Of a stretch of DNA of 64,000 nt, positions 1-11,200 are shown in pieces. The position numbers and the translations under genes were made by a program. This stretch comes from Pseudomonadota bacterium. Lineage in GTDB: Bacteria > Pseudomonadota > Gammaproteobacteria > Xanthomonadales > Xanthomonadaceae. The notes under the pieces are model-generated. The model saw nothing but the letters and a program-made list of their open reading frames with translations, made no database searches and had not been told where the DNA came from. The first letter of the stretch is position 1. Each line of letters begins with the position of its first letter. The stretch is from positions 58,399 through 122,398 of the forward strand of contig JAEWGI010000065.1 of NCBI GenBank assembly GCA_023388355.1. The letters run 5' to 3'.

Positions 1-1001
1 CTGGCCACGTTGCGATGGAACCAGGGCGGGCGGAAGGTGTCCTGCTGCACCAGCCAGCGCGGCGGGAAGATGGCGAAGTCCAGGTTGCCCACGCCGGGGG
101 TGTCGGTGGGCGAGGTCAGGACCAGGAAGATGCTCGGATCGGGATGGTCGAAGCTGATCGATCCGATGGCGTTGAAGCGGCGCAGGTCGTACTTGTACGG
201 CGCGTAGTTGCCGTGCCAGGCCACGACGTCCAGCGGCGAGTGCCCGATCGGCGCATGCCACAGGTGGCCGTTGAACTTCGCGATCAGCTCGAAGCCGCCC
301 TCGACGTCCTCCCAGGCGGCCACCGGGGTGAGGAAGTCGCGCGGATTGGCCAGCCCGTTGGCGCCGATGGGCCCGAGGTCGGGCAGCCGCAGCAGCGCGC
401 CGTAGTTCTCGCACACGTAGCCGCGCGAAGGGCCGTCCGGCAGCTCGACGCGGAACCGCACGCCGCGCGGGATCACCGCGATCTCCTGCGGCTCCAGCCC
501 GATCACCCCCAGCTCGGTGGCGATGCGCAGCCGCCCCTGCTGCGGGACGATCAGCAGCTCGCCGTCGGCGCTGTAGAAATAGCGCCCGCGCATGGCGGTG
601 TTGGCCGCGTACAGGTGGATGCCCACGCCGGTGCGCCCATCGCTGCCGCCGTTGCCGGCCACCGTGTACAGGCCCTCGATGAAGTCGGTCGGCGCCTCGG
701 GCAGCGGCAGCGGGTTCCAGCGCATCTGCTCGGGCGAGACGGGAGACTCGCCAAACCGCTCGTGCAGCCGCGGCTGCGCGAACCGCTCGAAGCGCCCGTG
801 CATGGCCGCCGGCCGGATCCGGTACAGCCAGCTGCGCCGGTTCTCGCCGCGCGGCGCGGTGAATGCGCTGCCGGTCAGCTGCTCGGCATAAAGCCCGTGC
901 GCCACCTTCTGCGGCGAATTGCGCCCCACCGGCAGGGTGCCGGGAACCGCCTCGGTGGCGAATTCGTTGCCGAATCCGGACATGTAGTTGCTGCTGTCCA
1001 T
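1..1001 (-). CDS. hmgA: Homogentisate 1,2-dioxygenase, 3' end cut by window edge
   Basis: Opens the ring of homogentisate to maleylacetoacetate in tyrosine and phenylalanine breakdown; a cytosolic Fe(II) enzyme. The reading frame starts at the ATG at 1001 and stays open to base 1, giving 333 codons of a family that is usually about 430-440 residues. The N-terminus carries the family signature [23 protein letters not shown], with the catalytic histidine, is present. The window ends just inside the iron-site motif PPWFHRNV, so the remaining iron ligands lie outside. hppD, which makes homogentisate, is 49 bp upstream on the same strand, so the two are probably one operon. No strong ribosome binding site is visible before the ATG. 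Confidence 0.95.
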   Translation of the reverse strand, partial: MDSSNYMSGFGNEFATEAVPGTLPVGRNSPQKVAHGLYAEQLTGSAFTAPRGENRRSWLYRIRPAAMHGRFERFAQPRLHERFGESPVSPEQMRWNPLPLPEAPTDFIEGLYTVAGNGGSDGRTGVGIHLYAANTAMRGRYFYSADGELLIVPQQGRLRIATELGVIGLEPQEIAVIPRGVRFRVELPDGPSRGYVCENYGALLRLPDLGPIGANGLANPRDFLTPVAAWEDVEGGFELIAKFNGHLWHAPIGHSPLDVVAWHGNYAPYKYDLRRFNAIGSISFDHPDPSIFLVLTSPTDTPGVGNLDFAIFPPRWLVQQDTFRPPWFHRNVA

Positions 1002-1050
1002 GGCTCGTCTCGCTTAAGCCCCCGTCCCGTCGGGATGAGGGGCTCAAAGC

Positions 1051-2166
1051 CTACAGCACCCCGCGCTTCATCTGGTCGCGCTCGATGCTCTCGAACAGGG
1101 CCTGGAAGTTGCCTTCGCCGAAGCCTTCGTTGCCCTTGCGCTGGATGATCTCGAAGAAGATGGGGCCGAGTGCGTTGGTGGTGAAGATCTGCAGCAGCTT
1201 GCGCTGCTTCGTCTCCGGGTCGGCATCGATCAGGATCCCGTTGCGCGCCAGCCGCTCCACGTCCTCGCCGTGGTCCGGGATGCGCTGGTCGATCACTTCG
1301 AAATAGGTGGCGGGGGTGTCCAGGAACGCGATCCCCGCCTCGCGCATCTTTTCCACCGTGGCATAGATGTCGTCGGTGAAGCAGGCGATGTGCTGGATGC
1401 CCTCGCCGTGGTAGGTATCGAGGTATTCGTTGATCTGCGACTTCGGGTCGCTCGACTCGTTGAGCGGGATGCGCACCATGCCGTCGGGCGCGGTCATGGC
1501 CTTGGACAGCAGGCCGGTCTTCGCCCCCTTGATGTCGAAGTAGCGGATCTCGCGGAAGTTGAACAGGCGCTCGTAGTAGTCCGACCACTTGGCCATGTTC
1601 CCCTGGTAGAGGTTGTGGGTGAGGTGGTCGATGAAGGTCAGGCCGAAGCCCTCGGGCATCAGGTCGGCACGGGGCAGGATCTCGTAATCGGGGTCGTGGA
1701 TCGTGCCCTTGTCGTCGTAGCGGTCCACCAGGTACAGCATGCAGCCGCCGATGCCCTTGATTACCGGCGCGGCCACCGCCTTGCTCAACTCGTCGGCCGG
1801 GTCGAACTCCTCGGCGCCGTTCTGCAGCGCCTGCACCCGCACCCATTCGGCCAGCTTGCTGAAGCGGATCGCGAAGCCGCAGGCGCTGGGACCATGCTTC
1901 GCGGCGAAGCGCGCGGCGAAGGAGTCCGGGTCCTCGTTGATCAGGAAGGTGCAGTCGCCCTGGCGGTAGGTGCTGATCGGGCGGGTGCGGTGGCGCGCGA
2001 CCTGGACGAAACCCAGGCGGCGGAAGTAGTCGTGCAGCTGCTCCGCCTGCCCCTCGGGGGCGGCGTACTCGACGAATTCGAAGCCGTCGATCCCCATCGG
2101 GTTCTCGAACGTGGCAACCTGCATTCCTGCCTGGGGAGCGCCGGCTGTCTGTGACTGCGCTGTCAT
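1051..2166 (-). CDS. hppD: 4-hydroxyphenylpyruvate dioxygenase
   Basis: Converts 4-hydroxyphenylpyruvate to homogentisate, the substrate of the next gene. The 371-residue protein has the two-lobed VOC fold expected of the family, with iron-ligand regions around DHLTHNLYQG and HIACFTDDI and the C-terminal FFEIIQRKGNEGFGEGNF block holding the glutamate ligand. The frame is open upstream to 2205, but the ATG at 2166 is preferred because AGGAG sits 7 bases before it. It shares a 93-bp divergent promoter region with the MarR gene at 2260, so that regulator is the obvious controller. Confidence 0.95.
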   Translation of the reverse strand: MTAQSQTAGAPQAGMQVATFENPMGIDGFEFVEYAAPEGQAEQLHDYFRRLGFVQVARHRTRPISTYRQGDCTFLINEDPDSFAARFAAKHGPSACGFAIRFSKLAEWVRVQALQNGAEEFDPADELSKAVAAPVIKGIGGCMLYLVDRYDDKGTIHDPDYEILPRADLMPEGFGLTFIDHLTHNLYQGNMAKWSDYYERLFNFREIRYFDIKGAKTGLLSKAMTAPDGMVRIPLNESSDPKSQINEYLDTYHGEGIQHIACFTDDIYATVEKMREAGIAFLDTPATYFEVIDQRIPDHGEDVERLARNGILIDADPETKQRKLLQIFTTNALGPIFFEIIQRKGNEGFGEGNFQALFESIERDQMKRGVL

Positions 2167-2223
2167 GTGATACTCCTCGCGGGGGAAGGGCGACGCGGGC
2201 CGCACCGGATCGCCTATTCTATA

Positions 2224-2237
2224 GTTTCATGGGAAAC
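2224..2237. promoter_or_regulatory. Candidate MarR operator (GTTTC-N4-GAAAC)
   Basis: A 5-bp inverted repeat, GTTTC ATGG GAAAC, lies in a locally AT-rich stretch between the divergent hppD and marR starts. MarR proteins bind short dyads in such positions and often repress both genes. The site is seen; its function is inferred. Confidence 0.4.
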
Positions 2238-2259
2238 CAATAGCAAGGTGCAGTGCATC

Positions 2260-2739
2260 ATGTCCGACGCAGCTGTCTCACAGGAACATGCGATTCTCGA
2301 ACTGGAGCGGTTCCTGCCCTACCGCCTGAGCGTGCTCTCCAACCGGGTCAGCAACGCCATCTCCAGCGAATACCACCGCCGCTTCGGGCTGGCGATCACC
2401 GAATGGCGGGTCATGGCCGTGCTCGGCCGCTATCCGGGCCTGTCGGCGCGCGAGGTCACCGAACGCACCGCGATGGACAAGGTGGCGGTGAGCCGTGCGG
2501 TCGGACGCCTGCTGGAGCGCGAGCTGCTCAAGCGCGAGATCCACGGCGACGACCGCCGGCGCTCGGTGCTCACGCTCTCGGAAGCCGGATATTCGGTCTA
2601 CGACGAAGTCGCGCCGATGACCCTGACCTGCGAACGCCACCTGCTGGCGCCGCTGTCGGAAGACGAGCGCGAGACCCTCTCGCGCCTGATCGACAAGCTT
2701 GCCGGCGATGGCATGGACGAGATGCTGCGCCACATCTGA
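2260..2739 (+). CDS. MarR family transcriptional regulator
   Basis: Winged-helix DNA-binding regulator of 159 residues, the usual MarR length. The helix-turn-helix is around LSAREVTERTAMDKVAVSRAV and the wing has the family pattern DDRRRSVLTLSEAG. The frame is open back to 2167, but the ATG at 2260 gives the standard N-terminus; a weak AAGGTG lies about 11 bases upstream. It is divergent from hppD-hmgA and likely governs tyrosine catabolism. The ligand cannot be read from sequence. Confidence 0.9.
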   Translation: MSDAAVSQEHAILELERFLPYRLSVLSNRVSNAISSEYHRRFGLAITEWRVMAVLGRYPGLSAREVTERTAMDKVAVSRAVGRLLERELLKREIHGDDRRRSVLTLSEAGYSVYDEVAPMTLTCERHLLAPLSEDERETLSRLIDKLAGDGMDEMLRHI

Positions 2740-3028
2740 GCGGCGCGCGGAACATCCGCGGCGTGACTGCCGGGCGCCCCGGCGGACAACTGTCGGGAGC
2801 CTGCGGGGCGAATGGCGCGGCTCCCGCAGTTGCCTGCACGAGCTCCAGCCGCGATGGATGCCGCAGGTCTTTCCACGCCGGACCCCGGGAGCGCGGTTGA
2901 AACCGCCTGCACCCGGCGGGTCGCCGGACGCGTGAGGGAGCGCAGGCGAACGACCCGCAGCCACGCGCACATCCCGCGCGGGTTGCGCTGCGCGCGCGGC
3001 ACCGCGCATAGCGGACTACGACGGGACC
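2740..3028. other. Intergenic region with a REP-like palindrome
   Basis: No convincing gene lies between the marR stop and the hairpin before the peptide transporter. A small palindrome at 2893-2906 (GCGGTT-GA-AACCGC, preceded by GGGAGC) matches the layout of the palindrome near 52566 and looks like a degenerate member of the same dispersed repeat family. Confidence 0.5.
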
Positions 3029-3055
3029 GGCGGCGCGCAACCGGCGCGCGCCGCC
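3029..3055. terminator. GC-rich hairpin between convergent genes
   Basis: A perfect 10-bp stem (GGCGGCGCGC at 3029-3038 with GCGCGCCGCC at 3046-3055) and a 7-base loop sit just after the stop of the transporter, between genes that converge. There is no T-tract, so it may only assist termination or stabilise the 3' end. Confidence 0.45.
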
Positions 3056-3062
3056 GTGAGGC

Positions 3063-4658
3063 CTACCTGGTTTCCTTGCGGATATCCATGCCGGCCGCCG
3101 CCGGCTCGGCCAGTTCGGCCTGACCCGCCAGCACGTCGTCGTCGCGCAGGGTTTCCAGGTGCATCAGGCGGCGGATCAGCGGCGCCACCAGCATGAAGCC
3201 CACGCCCACGCCCACCGCGACCCAGCCGACCGTGGTGTAGACGTCGAGCACCACCTGCTGCGCCGCGCCCTCGCCCGAGGCGGCCTCCGAGCCGGTGGCG
3301 CGCGCGATCAGGCCGGCGACGAAGTTGCCGGTGGCCGATGCGAAGAACCAGCTGCCCATGATCAGGCTGGCCAGGTGCGCCGGCGCCAGCCGGTTCATCG
3401 CCGACAGGCCGACCGGCGACAGGCACAGCTCGCCGGTGGTGTGCAGCAGGTAGATCAGGAAGATGAACAGCACCGGCGTCATGTTGCCGCTGGCCACGCC
3501 CGCCGCACCGGCCACCAGCACCAGGAAGCCCAAGCCGAGCTGCACCATGCCCATGCCGAACTTGGCCGGCGCCGACGGCTCCAGCCCGCGCTTGCCCAGC
3601 CAGGTCCACAGCCCCGCGAAGAACGGCGCGAGCAGGATGATGTACATCGCGTTGATGGACTGGAACATCGATGCCGGAACGTCCCAGCCGAGCATGTTGC
3701 GGTCGACGTAGCGGTCGGTATACAGATTGAGCGACGAGCCAGCCTGCTCGAACAGCGACCAGAACAGCACCGAACCGATCATCAGGATCATCGCCGCGAA
3801 GATGCGGTCGCGCGCATGCGGGTCGAGCCGGCGCACGGCGACCCAGCACACGTAGGCCAGCAGGACCACGCCGCTGGCGAACAGCGCCCAGCCCACCACC
3901 TCCTGGTTCTGCACCATCCACCAGCAGGCCACGACGATGGCGATACCCAGCCCGTACAGCAGCCACTCGAACGGCACCCCGGCGACTCGCTGCCGCAGCC
4001 TCTGCGGATCGCTCGACTCGCCCTTGCCCTGCAGCAGCGGCTTGCCGATCACGAACACGATCAGCCCGGCGAGCATGCCGAAGCCGGCCGCGCCGAAGCC
4101 GTACTTCCAGCCGTAGGTCTCGCCCAGATAGCCGCACAGCAGCGAGCCGAGGAAGGCGCCGAGGTTGATGCCCATGTAGAAGATCGTGTACGCGCCGTCG
4201 CGGCGCACGTCGGTGCGCGGATACAGCTGGCCGACCATCACCGAGATGTTGGCCTTGAGGAAGCCCGAGCCGACGATGATGAAGGCCAGCGCCAGCCAGA
4301 ACGCGTTCATTGCCGGGCTGCCCTGGTCACCGCTGCCCTCGAAGCCCATCAGGAAGTGGCCGGCCACCAGCAGCACCGCGCCGTAGAGCACCGCCTTGCG
4401 CTGTCCCAGGTACCGGTCGGCCAGGTAGCCGCCGACCACCGGGGTGATGTACACCAGCGCGGTGTAGGCGCCGTACACCATCGAGGCGTCGCCGTCGGAA
4501 AACAGCCAGTGCTTGGTCAGGTACAGCACCAGCAGGGCGCGCATGCCGTAGTACGAAAAGCGCTCCCACATCTCGGCGAAGAACAGCATGAACAGGCCAC
4601 GCGGGTGGCCGAGAATGGTCTTGCCCGCCTCGGCGGCATGCTGCGGATGAGTGGACAC
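3063..4658 (-). CDS. POT/PTR2 family proton-coupled peptide transporter
   Basis: Inner-membrane di-/tripeptide symporter of the major facilitator superfamily. The 531 residues are a normal length and carry about 14 hydrophobic segments. The proton-coupling motif [10 protein letters not shown] is near residue 30 and the PTR2 signature [15 protein letters not shown] follows near residue 75. No operon partner is visible: the gene upstream is 250 bp away. The 5' leader contains a stem around 4686-4711 (CCCCT/AGGGG arms) of unknown meaning. Substrate range is inferred from the family. Confidence 0.93.
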   Translation of the reverse strand: MSTHPQHAAEAGKTILGHPRGLFMLFFAEMWERFSYYGMRALLVLYLTKHWLFSDGDASMVYGAYTALVYITPVVGGYLADRYLGQRKAVLYGAVLLVAGHFLMGFEGSGDQGSPAMNAFWLALAFIIVGSGFLKANISVMVGQLYPRTDVRRDGAYTIFYMGINLGAFLGSLLCGYLGETYGWKYGFGAAGFGMLAGLIVFVIGKPLLQGKGESSDPQRLRQRVAGVPFEWLLYGLGIAIVVACWWMVQNQEVVGWALFASGVVLLAYVCWVAVRRLDPHARDRIFAAMILMIGSVLFWSLFEQAGSSLNLYTDRYVDRNMLGWDVPASMFQSINAMYIILLAPFFAGLWTWLGKRGLEPSAPAKFGMGMVQLGLGFLVLVAGAAGVASGNMTPVLFIFLIYLLHTTGELCLSPVGLSAMNRLAPAHLASLIMGSWFFASATGNFVAGLIARATGSEAASGEGAAQQVVLDVYTTVGWVAVGVGVGFMLVAPLIRRLMHLETLRDDDVLAGQAELAEPAAAGMDIRKETR

Positions 4659-4909
4659 GGACGGCGGCTCCAGTAAGGACGGACGCGACCCCTGGCGGCC
4701 GCAAGGGGCGTAACTTAGCCCGTGGGGGCAGGCAATGGAAAGCGCGGACCGGTCGCGGGCAGTCGCGAGGCCGGCCTCGTCACTTGCAGGGATATGTCGC
4801 GATCTTCCTTCATCCTGGCGACATCCTCCCGCATTTCACCCGAAACTTTCGACAATCCGGGCCACGCTCCAAGGTCTGGCGGGGTGCGGACGCGGCCACG
4901 CCTGGCGGA

Positions 4910-6490
4910 TCAACTGCCCGGCAGGTATTCATAGCTCGCGCCCACTCCCAGCGGCAGGCCCAAAGCCCAGAACCCCAGCAGGAAGCCCGTCCAGACCACC
5001 AGCAGGGTGAGCGAGTACGGCAGCATCAACGCCAGCAGGGTCCCGATCCCGCTGGACTTCACGTACTTCTGGCAGAACACCACGATCAGCGGGAAGTACG
5101 GCAGCAAGGGGGTAATGATGTTGGTGCTCGAATCGCCCACCCGGTAGGCGGCCTGGGTCAGGTCGGGCGAAATGCCCAGCTGCATCAGCATCGGCACCAT
5201 GATCGCGCCGATCAGCGCCCACTTGGCCGAGGCCGATCCCACCAGCAGGTTGACGAAGCCCGACAGCAGCACGATCCCGGCCAGGGTCACGCCGGTGGGC
5301 ATGCCCAGCGCCTGCAACAGGTTGGCGCCCTTGATCGCCAGCAGCGCGCCGAGGTTGCTCTGGCCGAAGGCGTAGATGAACTGCGCGGCGAAGAACGCCA
5401 TGACGATGTAGTAGCCCATCCCGCCCATCGCCTTGCTCATGCCGGCGATGACGTCGCGGTGGGTCTTCACCGTGCCCGACGCATAGCCATAGACCACGCC
5501 CGGGACCAGGAACAGGATGAAGATCAACGGCACGATCGACTGCATCAGCGGCGCGGTGGCCACCAGCAGCTCGCCGGCGCCGCTGGGCGCATCGGCCGGG
5601 GCGCGCCAGGCCGAGCCGGCCGGGTACGCGGTCAGCGCCAGCGCGATCGCCAGGGCCAGCATCGATCCCGCCGCCAGCATCAGGCCACGGCGTTCGGGCG
5701 CGGTGAGCGTTTCCATCTTCGGCATGTCGGCCGCATCGCCGTCGACGACGGTATCGCGCAGGCGCGGTTCGATCACGCGGTCGGTCAGGAACCAGCCGAC
5801 CAGCACGATCAGCGCGGTCGAGGCGGTGGTGAAGACGTAGTTGTTGAGGGGGTTGACCACCACCGTCGGGTCGATCAGGCGTGCCGCCTCCTGGGTCAGG
5901 CCCGAGAGCAGCGGGTCGAGGCTGGACGGAATGAAGGTGGCCGAGAAGCCGCCCGACACGCCCGCGAACGCGGCTGCGATGCCGGCCAGCGGATGGCGCC
6001 CTGCCGCATAGAAGATCACCGCGCCCAGCGGGATCACCAGCACATAGCCGGCATCCACCGCGATGTGGCTGAAGATGCCCACCGCGATCAGCATCGGGGT
6101 GAGCAGCATCTTCGGGGTCACCGACAGGATCGCGCGCAAGGCGGCGTTGATGAAGCCGGTGTGCTCGGCCACGCCCAGGCCCAGCATCGCCACCAGCACC
6201 ACCCCCAGCGGCGCGAAGTTGACGAAGGTGTGCACCATGTCGGCCATGAACGCGGTGAAGGCGGTGCCGGCGAGCAGGTTGCGGATCTGGATCGGATCGC
6301 CGCTGCGCGGATCGAGCTCGCTGAAGCTGACGTTGGCCAGCAGCGCCGAGACCGCCCACACCGCGAACATCAGCAGCAGGAACAGCACCGCAGGGTCGGG
6401 AAGTCGGTTGCCCGCGCGCTCGACGGCATCGAGGAAGCGGGTCACGAGGCTGCGCGATTCCGCGGCTGGCGCGGTACCTGGCTGGTTCAT
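4910..6490 (-). CDS. abgT: AbgT family transporter
   Basis: Inner-membrane transporter related to AbgT/YdaH/MtrF, which move p-aminobenzoyl-glutamate or export sulfonamide-type antimetabolites. The protein is 526 residues, about 12-13 hydrophobic segments, with the characteristic cytoplasmic N-terminus followed by AGNRLPDPAVLFL. Family-typical stretches GSASAKWALIGAIMVPM and GDSSTNIITPLLPYFP, both near the substrate site, are present. A second ATG five codons upstream (6505) is possible; neither has a good ribosome binding site. Neighbours give no substrate hint. Confidence 0.88.
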   Translation of the reverse strand: MNQPGTAPAAESRSLVTRFLDAVERAGNRLPDPAVLFLLLMFAVWAVSALLANVSFSELDPRSGDPIQIRNLLAGTAFTAFMADMVHTFVNFAPLGVVLVAMLGLGVAEHTGFINAALRAILSVTPKMLLTPMLIAVGIFSHIAVDAGYVLVIPLGAVIFYAAGRHPLAGIAAAFAGVSGGFSATFIPSSLDPLLSGLTQEAARLIDPTVVVNPLNNYVFTTASTALIVLVGWFLTDRVIEPRLRDTVVDGDAADMPKMETLTAPERRGLMLAAGSMLALAIALALTAYPAGSAWRAPADAPSGAGELLVATAPLMQSIVPLIFILFLVPGVVYGYASGTVKTHRDVIAGMSKAMGGMGYYIVMAFFAAQFIYAFGQSNLGALLAIKGANLLQALGMPTGVTLAGIVLLSGFVNLLVGSASAKWALIGAIMVPMLMQLGISPDLTQAAYRVGDSSTNIITPLLPYFPLIVVFCQKYVKSSGIGTLLALMLPYSLTLLVVWTGFLLGFWALGLPLGVGASYEYLPGS

Positions 6491-6569
6491 TCGCGGGAAT
6501 CCCATGCAAGGACTGGTTGCGGCGCATCCTAGTGCATTTCCGCCACGGCCATCCGCGCGCGCGGGCCGG

Positions 6570-7220
6570 CTACATCCGCCGCTGCGGCCACAGATACTCG
6601 CGGTCGTCGAAGCTGCGGCACCAGTGCGGGCGGTAGACCACCACCAGCACCATCACCCCGCCGGCGAAGAACGCCTCGGCGAACATCAGCATCGGCGTGG
6701 CCACCAGATAGGCCGCCAGCGCGCGTTCGCCCAGCCACGCCGACACCGCGGCCTTGGCCAGCATCGACGCGGCCATCGCCATCGCCGCGCCGGCAAAGGC
6801 GTTGAGCATCACGTAGGTGGCCACGTTGCGCGGCAGCCAGGTGCGCGCGGCCCACGACACGATCGCGGTGACCGCCACCGGCAGCGCGCCGGTGGCCAGG
6901 AAATCCATCGCCCAGCCGTGCCAGGCCGCGCCCATCAGCACGCCCGCCAGGCTCACCGCCGCCATCGCCCAGCAGGCGGTGCCGGCGCCGAACATCAGGG
7001 TGGCGATGGTGGCGCCGAGGAAGTGCAGCAGCACGCCCTGCAGCGCGGCGGTGTTGAACCAGCGCATCGCCGCCAGCGCCAGCACCGCCACCACCAGCAC
7101 CCGATGCGCCTCGGCGTCCGCCATGGCCACGTGCCTGCGCAGCGCGGGCGCCGCGCGCGCCAGCACCAGCGCGGCCACCAGCCACGCGGGCCACTGGGCC
7201 CAGCCCGACAATGCGTCCAC
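6570..7220 (-). CDS. CbiM-like energy-coupling factor permease (putative)
   Basis: A 216-residue integral membrane protein with about seven hydrophobic segments. The central stretch GVLLHFLGATIATLMFG resembles the CbiM/CbiN-type substrate-binding subunit of nickel/cobalt energy-coupling-factor transporters. No ATPase or T-component is encoded nearby, so it may be a solitary member. It ends with a polar tail containing HWCRSFDDREYLWPQRR. It lies 15 bp downstream of kynA on the same strand, probably co-transcribed by read-through. The family assignment is by resemblance only. Confidence 0.6.
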   Translation of the reverse strand: MDALSGWAQWPAWLVAALVLARAAPALRRHVAMADAEAHRVLVVAVLALAAMRWFNTAALQGVLLHFLGATIATLMFGAGTACWAMAAVSLAGVLMGAAWHGWAMDFLATGALPVAVTAIVSWAARTWLPRNVATYVMLNAFAGAAMAMAASMLAKAAVSAWLGERALAAYLVATPMLMFAEAFFAGGVMVLVVVYRPHWCRSFDDREYLWPQRRM

Positions 7221-7235
7221 GGGCCTGGCCCGGCG

Positions 7236-8096
7236 TCAGCGTCCCGGGCCGATGTGCGTGCGCACGTCGAACAGCTCGGGGAAGAAGGTCAGGTCCAGCG
7301 CCTGCTTGAGGAAACCCACGCCGGACGATCCGCCGGTGCCGCGCTTGAAGCCGATGATCCGCATCACCGTGCGCATGTGGCGGAAGCGCCACAGCTGGAA
7401 CTGGGTTTCCAGGTCCACCAGGTCCTCGCACAGCGCGTATTCGCGCCAGTGGCGGTCGGTGTCCTCGTAGATCGCCTCGAACACCGGCAGCAGCGCCTCG
7501 TCGCGCACGTGCGGCCTCGCCCAGTCGCGGTCCAGGTGCTGCGCCGGCACCGCATGGCCCCAGCGCGCCAGGTACGTCAGGAACTCGTCGTACAGCCCCG
7601 GCGCTTCCAGTACCCCGCGCAGCCGCGCCTGGCCGTCCGGATCGTGCGCGAATACCTTGAGCATGGCCGCGTTCTTGTTGCCCATCAGGAACTCGAGCGT
7701 GCGGTACTGCAGCGACTGGAAACCCGACGACGGCCCCAGCACGTCGCGGAACTCCATGTATTCCGACGGGGTGAGCGTTTCGAGCACCGACCACTGTTCG
7801 GTCAGCTGGCGCAGCACCTGCTTGCAGCGCGCGATCACCTTCTGGCAGCGCCACACCTGGTCATCGCGCAGGAAGCCGATCGCGGCCGAAAGTTCGTGGA
7901 TCGCCAGCTTCAGCCACAGCTCCGAGACCTGGTGCTGGACGATGAACAGCATCTCGTCGTGGTGCGGCGGATCCGACAGCGGGTGCTGGGCGGCAAGCAG
8001 GCGGTCGAGCCGGAGGTAGCCGCCATAGGTGATCCGGCCGTCGAGGTCGGTGTGGATGCCGTCCTCGAGCGGCCGTTCGTTGTGTTCGATTCCCAT
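7236..8096 (-). CDS. kynA: Tryptophan 2,3-dioxygenase
   Basis: Haem enzyme that opens the tryptophan indole ring to N-formylkynurenine, first step of the kynurenine pathway. The ATG at 8096 gives 286 residues, the usual bacterial length; the frame stays open to 8204 but that extension is arginine-rich and unlike the family. N-terminal [13 protein letters not shown], substrate-site [13 protein letters not shown] and the proximal-haem region [20 protein letters not shown] are all present. It is divergent from the secreted nuclease. No other kynurenine genes are in the window. Confidence 0.95.
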   Translation of the reverse strand: MGIEHNERPLEDGIHTDLDGRITYGGYLRLDRLLAAQHPLSDPPHHDEMLFIVQHQVSELWLKLAIHELSAAIGFLRDDQVWRCQKVIARCKQVLRQLTEQWSVLETLTPSEYMEFRDVLGPSSGFQSLQYRTLEFLMGNKNAAMLKVFAHDPDGQARLRGVLEAPGLYDEFLTYLARWGHAVPAQHLDRDWARPHVRDEALLPVFEAIYEDTDRHWREYALCEDLVDLETQFQLWRFRHMRTVMRIIGFKRGTGGSSGVGFLKQALDLTFFPELFDVRTHIGPGR

Positions 8097-8216
8097 CCTG
8101 ACGAGGGTAACGCATCGCCCCCGCCCGCCGTCATGCAAACGACACCGGACGGGTGCACAATCGGCGGCGGCAGGGGGCCGCCACCCGGCAGGACGGGTGA
8201 TCATAAGGAGCGTGCA

Positions 8217-11200
8217 ATGGCAGTTCGCCTCGTTCGCCGGCTGATGCCGGCCCTGGTCCTCTTCAGCGGCCTGTGGGCCGCCAGCGCGCAGGCGCAGGTC
8301 GTCGTCAGCCAGGTCTACGGCGGCGGAGGCAACAGCGGCGCGCCCTACAGCAGGGATTTCGTCGAGCTGTTCAACCGCGGCGGCGAGCCGGCTTCGCTGG
8401 CCGGACTGTCGCTGCAGTACGCCAGCGCCACCGGCAGCGGCAATTTCGGCGCCGGCAGCGCGCAGATCGTGGTCCTGCCGGCGGTGTCGCTCGAACCCGG
8501 CCGCTATTTCCTGGTCGCCCTGGCCAGTGGTGCCAACGGCGATCCGCTGCCCGCGCCGGATGCGAGCGGGACGATCAACATGTCCGGCAGTGCCGGCAAG
8601 GTCGCGCTGGTGGACTCCACCACGTCGCTCGGCTGCAACGGCGGCAGCACGCCCTGCGATCAGGCGCAGCTGGCGCTGATCGTCGACCTGGTCGGCTTCG
8701 GCGGCGCCAACTTCTTCGAAGGCAGCGGCGCGGCCCCGGCGCTGAACAACGCCAGCGCCGCCTTCCGCGCCGATGCCGGCTGCCGCGACAGCGACGACAA
8801 CGCCGCCGACTTCGCCAGCGCCGCGCCCACGCCGCGCAACGGCGCCACGGTCCCCGCCCCCTGCGCCGGCGGCGGCACCGTGTTCGCAGGCATCGGCGAT
8901 ACCGCCGCGGCCGAGGGCGACGCCGGCACCAGCCCGCTGTTCTTCACCATCAGCCTCAACCAGCCTGCCGGCGCGGGCGGGGTGAGCGTGGACTACGCCA
9001 CCGCCGACGGCGGCGCGACCGTCGCCGACGGCGACTACATCGCCGCCAGCGGCACCGCCACCATCGCCGAGGGTTCGACCTCGGTCACGATCGCGGTGGA
9101 CATCGTTGGCGACACCGTCACCGAGCCGGACGAGACCTTCACGGTCGAGTTGTCCAACGCCGCTGGCGCCGACCTGGCCGACGCCTCGGGCCTGGGCACG
9201 ATCCTCAACGACGACGTGGCCACGGTCGCGATCGCGGCGATCCAGGGCAGCGGCCAGCTCTCGCCCTACGACGGTCTCACCGTCGCCACCACCGGCATCG
9301 TCACCGGTCGCAAGACCAACGGCTTCTTCCTGCAGACGCCCGACGGTGAAGACGATGGCGATCCGGCCACCTCCGAGGGCATCTTCGTGTTCACTTCAAC
9401 CACCCCGCCCGAGGCCGCGGCGGTGGGCAATCGGGTGCTGGTGCAGGGCACGGTCGACGAGTACGTGCCGGCGGCCGATCCGCACCAGCTGCCGCTGACC
9501 GAACTGGTCGACGCCAGCGTGATCGCGCTTTCGGCCGGCCACGCCCTGCCCGCACCGGTGACGCTGACGGTGGAATCGCCCAATGCGGCCGACGGACTGG
9601 CCCAGCTCGAACACCTGGAGTCCATGCGCGTGGTGGTGCCCAGCGCCACCGTGGTCGCGCCCACCGGCGGCAACATCAGCGAGGCCCAGGCCACGGCCAC
9701 CGGCAACGGCCGCTTCGCGGTGGTGGTGACCGGCACGCCGCGCCCGTTCCGCGAGCCGGGCATCCCGGTGCCCGACCCCGACCCGCTCGGCAGCAGCGCC
9801 ACCGACATCCCGCGCTGGGACTTCAACCCCGAGCTGATTGCGGTCAACAGCACGACGATCGGTGCCCCGGCGGCGAACGTGGCCAGCGGCTGCCTGATCC
9901 TCGACGGTTCGCTGACCGGTCCGCTCGACTACACCTTCCGCCGCTACACCATCCATCCCGAAGGCCCGCTGACGATCGACTGCGGCAGCACCGGCCTGCC
10001 GCGTCCCGCGCGCCTGCCAACGCCCGACGACGCCAGCTTCGCCACCTGGAACCTGCAGCGCTTCTTCGACGACGCCAACGACCCGGCGATCGGCGAACCG
10101 GTGCTCACCGCCGCGGCCTTCGAACACCGCCTGGCCAAGGCCTCGCTGGCGATCCGCGGCTACCTGCATGCGCCCGACGTGGTCGGCGTGGTCGAGGTGG
10201 AGAGCCAGGCCGTGCTGCAGCGCCTGGCCGACCGCGTCAACGCCGATGCGGTCGCGGCCGGCGATCCCGACCCGGGCTACGTGGCGCACCTGCTGGAAGG
10301 CAACGACGTCGGCGGAATCGACGTGGGCTTCCTGCTGCGCGGCGGCGAGGTCGCGCCGGGCACGCCGCGGGTGGAGGTCCTCGACGTGGTCCAGCACGGC
10401 GCCGACGCCCTGCTGCACAACCCGGACGGCAGCACCAGCCTGCTCAACGACCGCCCGCCGCTGTCGCTTGACGGCATCGTGCACTTCGGCGACGGCCGCA
10501 GCTGGCCGTTCACCGCGATCGTGGTCCACCAGCGCTCGCTCAACGACGTCGACAGCGACGACAGCGGCAGCAGCGGCTGGCTCACCGACGGCCAGCGCGT
10601 GCGCGCCAAGCGCCAGGCGCAGGCGGACTTCCTCGCCGACCTGGTGCAGCAGCTGCAGACCGCCGATCCGCTGCGCAACCTGCTGGTGATGGGCGACTTC
10701 AACGCGTTCGAGTTCAACGACGGCCTGGTCGACGCGATGGGCACGGTCACCGGCCTGCCCGCGCCGGATGCGCAGACCGCGGTCGATGGCGACGGCATCG
10801 ACCGGCTGCAGCCGGACCTGCACAACCTCACCCTGCTGGCCGATCCGTCCGAGCGCTACTCGTTCGTGTTCGACTACCAGGCGCAGACGCTCGACCACGT
10901 CCTGGTCGCCGATGCGGTGGTCGAATCGGCCGCGGTGGCCGGGATCGAACTCGACCACGCGCGCATCAGCGCCGACTTCCCGGAGGTGGCGCGCAACGAT
11001 CCCGACACGCCGTCCCGGCTGTCGGACCACGACCCGACGGTGCTGCTGGTGCGGCTTGCGGCGCTGCGGTTCGCGGACCTGTCGCTGGAACTCGAAGCGC
11101 TGGAGGCGACCGTCGCGCCCGGAGCGGAGGCGCAGTTCTCGGCGGTGGTGGGCAACGCTGGGCCGGACGCCGCGGCGTTCCCCGGCGTGGGATTCGCCTT

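Noticed and set aside
4784..6532. 582-codon plus-strand frame
   Set aside because: Antisense to the AbgT transporter; His/Gln/Arg-rich composition typical of shadow frames.
6063..8216. Upstream extension of the nuclease frame
   Set aside because: Lies over minus-strand membrane protein and kynA genes; a clear ribosome binding site and signal peptide start at 8217.
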